From assembly GCA_046155505.1 (NCBI GenBank), contig JBJXFK010000217.1:1-22413 (forward strand): a DNA stretch of 22,413 nucleotides, given 5' to 3'. This document shows positions 12,631 through 19,124 of this stretch, piece after piece. Under the pieces are notes generated by a model. That model searched no databases. It saw nothing but the letters and a program-made list of their open reading frames with translations, and was not told the DNA's origin. Origin of the DNA: JBJXFK01 sp046155505. GTDB taxonomy: Bacteria; Planctomycetota; Phycisphaerae; UBA1845; Fen-1342. Every line of letters starts with the position of its first letter. The stretch's first letter is position 1. A program made the translations under genes and the position numbers.

Positions 12631-14896
12631 CGATCGCGAATTGATCGACCCGATGGCGACGCGCCCCAGCGGCGGGGGGCCTGCGCAGCCGTCGCAGCGC
12701 GAACTGCCACAACGCGACCCCGCCTTCGACGAAACGCGGGCGACGGTCGGCGACGCGACGCCGCCGCGATATGACGAAACTCGCGCGGCGGGCACATCGG
12801 GCAGCGAAACCGGCCTCGGCTTTGACCTCGAAATCGACGATTGGATGAAGCGCGTGCATGACGCGCGCGACGGCGCGAAGCTTGGCCGCGTTGGCGGATA
12901 CGAGCTGCTCGAAGAGGTCGGTCGCGGTGGACAGGGAATCGTGTTTCGCGCTCGCCAGCTCAGCACCGGACGGCTCGTCGCGGTGAAAAGGCTGCTGCAC
13001 GGCGGCTTTGCGAATGCGGCGATGCGTCGCCGCTTTCAGCGCGAGGTGCAGGCGACCACGACGCTCAAGCATCCGAACATCGTTACGGTCTACAGCGTCG
13101 AAACCGCCGACGACATGCCGATGCTCGTGATGGAATGGGTCGAAGGCACGCCGCTCAGCAAGTGGATCGAGCGGCGGCTGCGGGGCGACGGGTCGCAGGG
13201 GCGCATCGGCATTCGCGACGTGATCGCGGTGTTTCTGAAAGTATGCGATGCGGTGCAGCACGCGCATGGCCGCGGGATCATTCATCGCGATCTGAAGCCC
13301 AACAACATCCTCGTCAGCGACGACGGCGAGCCGCGCGTGCTCGATTTCGGCTTGGCCAAGTTCCTGATCGAGGAGCCGGGCCAAGTGCAGATGACGATGA
13401 GTTCCGAGTTCGTCGGCACGCCGGCGTATGCGTCGCCCGAGCAGGTGCGTGGGGACAATTCGGCGATCGACATTCGTACCGACGTTTACGCGCTCGGGCT
13501 GATTCTCTACGAGCAGGTGACCGGGTATCTGCCGTTCGTCGACGAGCCGAATCTGGCGATGATGTTGCAAGCGGTGATGGAGAAGGATCCGCCGACGCCG
13601 CGTTCGCTCGTGCCGAGTTTGCATCGGGAGATTGAGATCATCCTGATGCGGGCGATGGAGAAGGCGCCCGACAAGCGCTATCAGACGGTGGACGCACTGG
13701 CAGGAGATTTGCGGCGGTATCTGGGCGGCGAGGCGATTTTGGCGTACCCGCCCAGCCCACTGTATCAGTTCGGCAAGCTGCTGCGGAAGTACCGCTACGC
13801 GTTCTCATTTGCGGCGACGGTGTTCGTGCTGGCGATCGGGTTCGCGGTGTACGCGGTGGTGCAAAACGTGCGTTTGCAGCATCAGATCGAAATTTTGGAA
13901 TCGGAGCGGACCAGCGGCGGCGTGGTGAACGAGTTCGTGCTCGAACTTTTCCGCCAGGCCGATCAGGCGCACGCCGGCGACGGTACGCCGAGCGTGGCGG
14001 CGATGTTTGATCGCGGAGCGCAGCGCGTGGCGGCGGAAATCAAGCGACCCGACTCGGCGGCGGATATTCACTTGCTGCTCGGCGCGGGGATGAGCCGGCT
14101 GATGGAGGCAGAAAAGGCTGAGACACAGCTTCGTTTGGCGCTGGCCGCCGATGCCGTGGCACCGTTTCCGAATTTGAAACGAACGGTGCTGATCCTTAGC
14201 GAGTTGGCGCACGTATTGGTACAGCGAAGCCGCTTTGACGAAGCGCGACCACTTCTCGAGCGACGACTCGCCGCGGCCCGCAACGTGTATGGCAATCGCA
14301 GCGATGAAGCGGTGATTGCGATTACGACACTCTGCGACGTGCTCGAGCGGCAGGACGATTACGCGGCGCTCGTCACCGAGTTGGAACGCGAGGCGGCGGA
14401 TCGCAGTGCGGGTCGGCGGGCGCTCGATGCGAACGGTCTGATGCTTGTCGGTCGTCTGGCACGCGCGCTCAATCGCGAGGGCCGCTTTGACGAGGCCGAT
14501 CGCTGGTATCAGCGCGTCGTGGGGCCGGAAGCGGCAGTCGGCGTTGAATCATTGCCGCTGCTGAACGAGTGGGGGGGCATGCTCACTCGCGCGGGCAAGC
14601 TGGATCAGGCGGCGGCAGCGCTCACGCGGGCGATGAACATCGCCGCCGAGAAACTCGCACCGACCGATTGGCGGCTCGCGGCGCTGCGGCGGGATTGCGG
14701 CATCGTGTATCACTTGCAGGGCGATCACGACCGCGCGATCAAGTGGCTGCTTGCGGCGTTGGACGAACTGACCGCGATACTCGGCGAGTCGCACGACGAG
14801 ACGCAGGCGGCGATTCGTGCGCTGGTTGATATGTTTGAATCAACCGGGAAGGGCGATCAAGCTGCCGAGTTCCGAGAATTGTTGTTGCGGCCGTAA
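12605..14896 (+). CDS. Membrane Ser/Thr protein kinase with C-terminal TPR-like repeats
   Basis: The 763-residue protein has a disordered N-terminus (1-90) with two DETRA motifs (FDETRA 41-46, YDETRA 56-61), then a complete Hanks-type kinase domain: GRGGQGIVF (106-114), VAVK (Lys128), HRDLKPNN (227-234), DFG (247-249), GTPAYASPEQ (271-280) and RTDVYALG (291-298). All catalytic residues are present. One membrane helix (about 398-419) separates it from a 340-residue helical outer part whose A/L pattern (LEIDEARPLLERRL, GRFDEADRWYQRV, GKLDQAAAALTRAM, GDHDRAIKWLLAAL) indicates TPR repeats for ligand or partner binding. GAAGAGG just before the ATG serves as ribosome site, within the end of the sigma gene; the two are surely one transcript. 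The likely target is the neighbouring sigma factor or an FHA protein elsewhere. Confidence 0.95.
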   Translation: MTPGLPPADDRELIDPMATRPSGGGPAQPSQRELPQRDPAFDETRATVGDATPPRYDETRAAGTSGSETGLGFDLEIDDWMKRVHDARDGAKLGRVGGYELLEEVGRGGQGIVFRARQLSTGRLVAVKRLLHGGFANAAMRRRFQREVQATTTLKHPNIVTVYSVETADDMPMLVMEWVEGTPLSKWIERRLRGDGSQGRIGIRDVIAVFLKVCDAVQHAHGRGIIHRDLKPNNILVSDDGEPRVLDFGLAKFLIEEPGQVQMTMSSEFVGTPAYASPEQVRGDNSAIDIRTDVYALGLILYEQVTGYLPFVDEPNLAMMLQAVMEKDPPTPRSLVPSLHREIEIILMRAMEKAPDKRYQTVDALAGDLRRYLGGEAILAYPPSPLYQFGKLLRKYRYAFSFAATVFVLAIGFAVYAVVQNVRLQHQIEILESERTSGGVVNEFVLELFRQADQAHAGDGTPSVAAMFDRGAQRVAAEIKRPDSAADIHLLLGAGMSRLMEAEKAETQLRLALAADAVAPFPNLKRTVLILSELAHVLVQRSRFDEARPLLERRLAAARNVYGNRSDEAVIAITTLCDVLERQDDYAALVTELEREAADRSAGRRALDANGLMLVGRLARALNREGRFDEADRWYQRVVGPEAAVGVESLPLLNEWGGMLTRAGKLDQAAAALTRAMNIAAEKLAPTDWRLAALRRDCGIVYHLQGDHDRAIKWLLAALDELTAILGESHDETQAAIRALVDMFESTGKGDQAAEFRELLLRP

Positions 14897-15054
14897 CGAC
14901 GCGATGAGCCGTGTCAGCATGAATCGATTCGCGGACGGCTCTCGCACTTCACACGACATGAGGCTATCGGCAGGATTCCGTAACCGGTTTGACAGTACAC
15001 GCCCGAGTTTGAACCCTTCGTTGGAACCGATGCAGCCACAGGTCTCGTCGGACG

Positions 15055-15083
15055 CCGGCGCGCTGTCGCCGGTGGGAGGGGAG
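15055..15083 (+). promoter_or_regulatory. Small hairpin plus strong ribosome site before the beta-helix lipoprotein
   Basis: CCGGCG (15055-15060) pairs with CGCCGG (15067-15072) over a 6-base loop, and GGGAGGGGAG follows directly, ending 2 bases before ATG 15086. The hairpin could hold the ribosome site accessible or shield it. The remaining intergenic bases 14897-15054 show a TTGACA at 14989-14994 but no matching -10 box. Confidence 0.45.
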
Positions 15084-15085
15084 TT

Positions 15086-16354
15086 ATGTTCGCTGGGCAA
15101 ACGTCTGAAAAACAATCCATGCGCGGCCTGAAGTCGCCGCAGCCGTCGAGGTCAGTTGGGCGATTCGCGTATTTTGCGTCGATTGTCGCGCTGTGCGGCG
15201 CGGCGTTTCTGCCGGGCGGTTGTCCATCGGGCGACTCGTCGCTGGTCGCTGGAGCGACGGTCGAAAACCCCGACGGCGGCTCGATCAACCCAAACGACGA
15301 TCCGTCGAATCAGACCGGGGACGTTGGCGACGGCGGTGAACCGAACGACGCCGGCCCAGGCGGTCCGCTCTTTATCGGCGCGGGTGGCGGCTTTGCCAAT
15401 GGCAATAGCAATACGAACAGCGACGCCGGCGGCGATGCGACGAATACGAACTCCAACGGCGTCGCGCTCGACCCGCCGGTCGGACTGTCCGACGAAATTC
15501 AGAACGCCCTCGACACGACGGGCTATTACTTCATTCCGCCCGGCGCGCACAACATCGGGCGCACGATCATCGTCAAACGCAATCAGCGCCTGGCCGGCGC
15601 GGGCGCGGCGTCGGTACTGCGCTGGGTGGGCAACGGCAACACGGCGATTCAGTTCGGCGAAGACGGGCAGACGTTTTACGGCGCGTATCTGGACAACTTC
15701 TCGCTTCAACTCGGCGGACTACGCGTCGCGATCATGGCCCAGCATTGCGGCATCGATCGGGTGTGGGTCAGCGGAGCGCCGGGTGACGGCATCACCATCG
15801 ACGGCATCGGCGAGCGGCTCGTGTTTCGCGATGTGGTAGCCTGGGGCAACGGCGGGCACGGTATCGTCGCACGCACCGCCGGCACGTTCAACGGCGTCGT
15901 ATTCGACCATTGCACGGCCCAAAGCAATCAGGGGCATGGCATATTGGTCGACGCAAACGGGCAGACCGCCGAGATTCGTAATTTCATCTTTCGTGACTGC
16001 ACGGTGCAGGGTAACGGGCAGGGCGGCGTGGTGCCTTCCGAGATTCTGTTTCGCGGGCTGGTGCGTGTTGTGCGCATCGAGAATATCTGGATCGAGAATA
16101 TCACCGGCATCCGCGCCGGCATCCGCACCGAATCGGTCAGCTACAGCGGCGCGCCGGAAGTGCATCCCGGCCGGATTCAATTGCTCGGCCCGAACTCGAT
16201 CAACCTGATCACGAACGCGATTGAGATGGACACCTGCTATGACTGCCCGATCGAGCAGTTGACCGTCACCGCGGGAAGCAAGATCCGCTACCGCAGCTAT
16301 GCACCGGTCGGTGCGCAATGGCTGCTGGCGAGCGGAACCGTTCTGCCGTTCTAA
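15086..16354 (+). CDS. Lipoprotein with right-handed beta-helix (pectate-lyase-like) domain
   Basis: The 422-residue product has a long basic start, a hydrophobic segment (28-42) and FLPGGC with a likely lipidated Cys46; a shorter form from ATG 15119 would give a more usual signal peptide. Residues 50-125 are a low-complexity Asp/Asn/Gly linker (NPNDDPSNQTGD, GNSNTNSDAGG). From about 130 the sequence is that of a pectin-lyase-like helix: IQNALDTTGYYFIPPGAHNIG (start of the N-cap), TIIVKRNQRLAGAGAASVLRW, then coils with HCGIDRVWVSGAPGDGI, NGGHGIVARTAG, HCTAQSNQGHGILVDANG and DCTVQGNGQGG. Such folds bind or cleave surface polysaccharide, but no catalytic set is recognisable, so a binding or structural role is as likely. 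It probably faces the periplasm or outer surface. The strong ribosome site supports ATG 15086. Confidence 0.88.
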   Translation: MFAGQTSEKQSMRGLKSPQPSRSVGRFAYFASIVALCGAAFLPGGCPSGDSSLVAGATVENPDGGSINPNDDPSNQTGDVGDGGEPNDAGPGGPLFIGAGGGFANGNSNTNSDAGGDATNTNSNGVALDPPVGLSDEIQNALDTTGYYFIPPGAHNIGRTIIVKRNQRLAGAGAASVLRWVGNGNTAIQFGEDGQTFYGAYLDNFSLQLGGLRVAIMAQHCGIDRVWVSGAPGDGITIDGIGERLVFRDVVAWGNGGHGIVARTAGTFNGVVFDHCTAQSNQGHGILVDANGQTAEIRNFIFRDCTVQGNGQGGVVPSEILFRGLVRVVRIENIWIENITGIRAGIRTESVSYSGAPEVHPGRIQLLGPNSINLITNAIEMDTCYDCPIEQLTVTAGSKIRYRSYAPVGAQWLLASGTVLPF

Positions 16355-16402
16355 CTCGGTCGGCCTTTCGGACAGCGCGAGAACCGCACGCAGAACTGAA
16401 CA

Positions 16403-16434
16403 ACCCCCGACGGGCCGCGAGGCTCGCCGGGGGT
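16403..16434. terminator. Bidirectional hairpin terminator between the beta-helix gene and tRNA-Leu
   Basis: A 14-base stem (16403-16416 with 16421-16434) with one mismatch, one G-U pair and a GCGA tetraloop. It lies 48 bases after the beta-helix stop and 29 bases beyond the tRNA 3' end, so it can serve both convergent units. The T-tracts are short (TCGTCGTTC on the plus side, TTGTTC on the minus side). Confidence 0.7.
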
Positions 16435-16463
16435 CGTCGTTCATTCGTCGAGATTTTCGAAGT

Positions 16464-16546
16464 GCGGCTGACTGGAGTCGAACCAGCATGATCTTGCGAT
16501 CACAAGGACCTGAACCTTGCGCGTCTGCCAATTCCGCCACAGCCGC
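16464..16546 (-). tRNA. tRNA-Leu (anticodon CAG)
   Basis: Read on the minus strand from 16546: acceptor GCGGCTG pairs with CAGCCGC near 16465; the D arm contains GAATTGGCAGAC; the anticodon stem CAAGG/CCTTG encloses the loop TTCAGGT, giving anticodon CAG for Leu codon CTG; the long variable arm TGATC-GCAA-GATCA marks a class II tRNA; the T loop is TTCGACT. CCA is not encoded. CTG is a heavily used Leu codon in this window, which fits. Confidence 0.95.
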
Positions 16547-16592
16547 GGCGAATGACCATCCCGCTGGTTTGCTACCAAGCGGTGAATCGCGG

Positions 16593-16620
16593 ATCATATT
16601 CGACGGAATGTAAATTTCAA
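16593..16620 (-). promoter_or_regulatory. Predicted promoter of tRNA-Leu
   Basis: On the minus strand: TTGAAA (16620-16615), a 16-base spacer, TATGAT (16598-16593). Both boxes match the sigma-70 consensus at 5 of 6 (−10) and 4 of 6 (−35) positions, and the tRNA 5' end lies about 40 bases downstream of the expected start. Confidence 0.65.
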
Positions 16621-16687
16621 GCGCTCGACGCGAGGCGCGCACTTCCGGCCGCGCAATCGCGATCTCGTAACGGGGAGCGCATCGCAC

Positions 16688-16750
16688 GGGGAGCATCGGC
16701 CTCCGGTCGCTGCGGACACTGTGCGCACCGGCCGGAGGCCGATGCTCCCC
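16688..16750. repeat. 63-bp dispersed palindrome, copy 2
   Basis: The right arm (16725-16750) is identical over 26 bases to the right arm of copy 1. The left arm (16688-16713) has two changes near the loop that break pairing there. The 11-base loop GGACACTGTGC is unrelated to the loop of copy 1. It lies 39 bases upstream of the pseudouridine synthase start, in the gap between that gene and the tRNA. Confidence 0.9.
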
Positions 16751-16789
16751 GCGTATTTGCCGTTGCGCGCTTCGATAAGGAACCCTTGC

Positions 16790-17758
16790 ATGAAACGTCC
16801 CCTCGAAACCGCCCCCGGCGAACGCCATGTGCGCATTCAGAAATTTCTCTCCGACGCCGGCGTCGCCTCGCGACGCCACGCGGAGGAGCTGATCGAACAG
16901 GGCCGCGTGCTGATCAATGACGAAGTCGTCGAGAAGTTGCCGGCGTTCGTCGATCCGGAGCATGACGTCATCATCGTCGACGGCGCGCCGGTGCGGCGAC
17001 GCCCGCTGGCCTACTTCGTCGCGAACAAGCCGCGCGGCGTGGTGTGTACAAACTACGATCCGGACGGTCGCCCGCGCGCGGTCGATCTGCTGCCGCCGGA
17101 CATGCGACATCTATTTGTGGTAGGGCGGCTGGATGAGTTCAGTACCGGCTTGCTGATGCTCACGAATGACGGCGAACTTGCGACGCGCGTCACGCATCCG
17201 CGATATGGCATTGTGAAGCTCTATCGCGCCGAAGTGGCGGGCGAGGTCCCCAACGACCTGCCCGGCCGGCTGCGCAAGGGCGTGTTTCTGTCGGATGGCA
17301 AGGTGCAAGCCGGACAGGTGGATATTCTCAAACGCAGTCGCCAGCAAAGCACAATTGAGATGACCATGTTGGAAGGGCGGTCGAGCGGCGTGCGCCGTGC
17401 GATGGCTAAACTCGGGCATAAGGTGCTTACGCTCAAACGCGTAAAGATCGGCCCGGTTTCGCTGAAGGATATGCCGATCGGCGCGTGCCGAGAAATGTCG
17501 CCACACGAAGTGAACGCGATGTGGAAGGCCGTGAAGGAAGCCGAGGCGAAGGCACCGCCGGCGTCGCGCGGCCGCAAGCGTCGCAATCGCGGCGCGTCGA
17601 CCGGGCCGCGCGCGGGACGACCGCAGACGGCGAATTCCGGATCGCGCGATGCCGCACGTCCGGCGCGGCCCGGCGAAGCGCGCTCCGCGGCAAGACCCGC
17701 GGCGCGCCCGATGCGCCCGATCGCCGAACGCCGAACGGGTCGGCGAATCGTCGAGTAG
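16790..17758 (+). CDS. Pseudouridine synthase of the RsuA/RluB/RluE/RluF family
   Basis: From ATG 16790 (AAGGA 9 bases upstream) the protein has 322 residues. An S4 RNA-binding domain comes first (VRIQKFLSDAGVASRRHAEE, GRVLIND, about 14-60), then the catalytic domain with YFVANKPRGVVCT (75-87) and the active-site aspartate in VGRLDEFSTGLLMLTNDGEL (Asp115, written here at the limit of the motif). KLYRAEV, RRAMAKLGHKVLTLKRVKIGP and the C-terminal helix VNAMWKAVKEAE complete the family fold. The last 70 residues are a basic Arg/Ala/Pro-rich tail, common in GC-rich bacteria and probably binding rRNA. It isomerises a uridine in 16S or 23S rRNA; rsuA versus rluB cannot be decided, although the tail favours rluB. 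A longer frame from 16721 would run through the palindrome and is rejected. Confidence 0.94.
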   Translation: MKRPLETAPGERHVRIQKFLSDAGVASRRHAEELIEQGRVLINDEVVEKLPAFVDPEHDVIIVDGAPVRRRPLAYFVANKPRGVVCTNYDPDGRPRAVDLLPPDMRHLFVVGRLDEFSTGLLMLTNDGELATRVTHPRYGIVKLYRAEVAGEVPNDLPGRLRKGVFLSDGKVQAGQVDILKRSRQQSTIEMTMLEGRSSGVRRAMAKLGHKVLTLKRVKIGPVSLKDMPIGACREMSPHEVNAMWKAVKEAEAKAPPASRGRKRRNRGASTGPRAGRPQTANSGSRDAARPARPGEARSAARPAARPMRPIAERRTGRRIVE

Positions 17759-17849
17759 CGTGGCCATCGCCGAAGATCGCCGGCGCACTGTCGGCGATCC
17801 GTCTCTTCGCGAAACGCACTTTTCCCATCGTTCGCGCCGCGCGCGTCGG

Positions 17850-17855
17850 TATACT
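17850..17855 (+). promoter_or_regulatory. -10 box TATACT upstream of the propeller gene
   Basis: TATACT lies 45 bases before ATG 17901, in the same GGTATACT context as at 12009. It leaves a leader of about 38 bases that carries the GGAGGT ribosome site (17888-17893). No clear -35 box is seen. Confidence 0.45.
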
Positions 17856-17900
17856 CGCACACATACGAACAAGTGTTCTCTTCCCGCGGAGGTGCCATTT

Positions 17901-18968
17901 ATGTTCACGCGCGCAGCATTCGTCGGCTTCACGATCGTGCTCACATCGCAGTCGTTGTCGCTCGCACAAAACGTCTATTTCGCCGACATTTTCGCGCCGA
18001 CGCTCCAAGACGGCAGCCTGCGCCGGCTGTTCATCGGCGAGCCCGAGCCGGTGACGCTTTCGGCACCCGGCGGCGGGCTGCGTAGCCTCGCGATCGACTC
18101 GAGCGCGTCGAAAATCTACTGGTCCGACGTCGATCAATTCGCCATCCGCCGCAGCAATTTGGACGGATCAAATGTCGAAGACGTGATCACGACGGGCCTC
18201 GTATTCCCCGCGGCCATCGCCCTCGACACTGCCGCGGGCAAGATCTACTGGGGCGACGGCGTCGAGAACACGATCAGCCGGGCGAATCTCGACGGCACGA
18301 GTGTCGAGCCGCTGCTTGAAACGCCGTTCTTTCGCGGCCTGACGATCGACGGTGGGGCGGGCAAGATGTACTGGACCACGTCGCTCTCGCCGACACGCGG
18401 CGATATTCGCCGGGCCAATCTCGACGGCAGCGACGTTGAAATTCTCGTCAGCACGCCGTCCGGATCGTTCAAGCCGGCGAGCCTTGCGATCCATCGCGCG
18501 CTCGGCGTGATGTACTGGACCGACATGGCGCTCGACACGGTGCATCGCGCGAATCTCGACGGGTCGAATTCGCAGCCGATTCGCACGACCGCGCCCTACA
18601 TCAATCCGCGCGGCATCGCGGTCGATGAAGCGTTTGATCGCATCTACATCGGCATCGAGGTCGATGGCGAAAGCACGTACGGCCTGATCATGCGGCTCTA
18701 TCTCGACGGCACCGAGGACCAGATCGTCCTTGAAGGCATCGGCCTGGCCAATGCGATCGAGCTGGGCCCCGACGCGCCGTCACCGTGCCCCGGCGATGTC
18801 AACGGCGATCGCGTGGTCGATCTAACCGACCTTGCGACGCTACTCGCGAATTTCGGCACGGCCGAGGGTGCGACGCGCGAGCAGGGTGATCTGGACGCCG
18901 ACGGCGATGTGGATCTGGTCGATTTGGCGACGCTGCTGGCGAATTTTGGGACGAGTTGCCCGGTGTAG
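17901..18968 (+). CDS. Secreted YWTD-type beta-propeller with dockerin-like C-terminus
   Basis: From ATG 17901, with GGAGGTG 7 bases upstream, the product has 355 residues. A signal peptide (1-22, ending SLSLA) is followed by LDL-receptor-class-B-like repeats: KIYWSD (71-76), KIYWGD (114-119), KMYWTT (155-160), VMYWTD (203-208), DRIYIG (246-251), each followed by an (R)xNLDGS element such as RSNLDGSNVE and RANLDGTSVE. Five to six blades are visible, enough for a six-bladed propeller. The C-terminus has two EF-hand-type repeats, DVNGDRVVDLTD (299-310) and DLDADGDVDLVD (330-341), each followed by LATLLANFG, bracketed by Cys296 and Cys353. The family binds ligands outside the cell; the partner is unknown. 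The next gene carries the same tail. Confidence 0.93.
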   Translation: MFTRAAFVGFTIVLTSQSLSLAQNVYFADIFAPTLQDGSLRRLFIGEPEPVTLSAPGGGLRSLAIDSSASKIYWSDVDQFAIRRSNLDGSNVEDVITTGLVFPAAIALDTAAGKIYWGDGVENTISRANLDGTSVEPLLETPFFRGLTIDGGAGKMYWTTSLSPTRGDIRRANLDGSDVEILVSTPSGSFKPASLAIHRALGVMYWTDMALDTVHRANLDGSNSQPIRTTAPYINPRGIAVDEAFDRIYIGIEVDGESTYGLIMRLYLDGTEDQIVLEGIGLANAIELGPDAPSPCPGDVNGDRVVDLTDLATLLANFGTAEGATREQGDLDADGDVDLVDLATLLANFGTSCPV

Positions 18969-19073
18969 CCGTCCGTCGCAACTGCTCCGGCGGGAACGCT
19001 TGTGAAATTCCTCGGCCGACTGTGCGCCGGTGTTCGACTCTATAACTGCGCGAAAGCTGCCTTTTTTTCAATG

Positions 19074-19100
19074 TTGTTCCTCCCTCGCCTCGCGTATCAT
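19074..19100 (+). promoter_or_regulatory. Possible promoter of the large beta-helix gene
   Basis: TTGTTC (19074-19079), a 15-base spacer and TATCAT (19095-19100) precede the ribosome site GGAG (19115-19118) and ATG 19125. The spacer is short. TATAAC at 19041 is an alternative. The T7 run at 19062-19068 has no stem before it. Nothing else is seen in 18969-19124. Confidence 0.35.
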
Positions 19101-19124
19101 GTGTTGATTCGCACGGAGAAATAG

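Noticed and set aside
11509..13624. Long minus-strand frames (11509-12966 and 12269-13624) opposite the sigma factor and kinase.
   Set aside because: Antisense shadows of convincing genes; the translations are Arg/His-rich and lack motifs.
15719..17110. A 463-codon minus-strand frame.
   Set aside because: It runs through the tRNA-Leu gene, the terminator and the 63-bp palindrome and is antisense to two supported genes.
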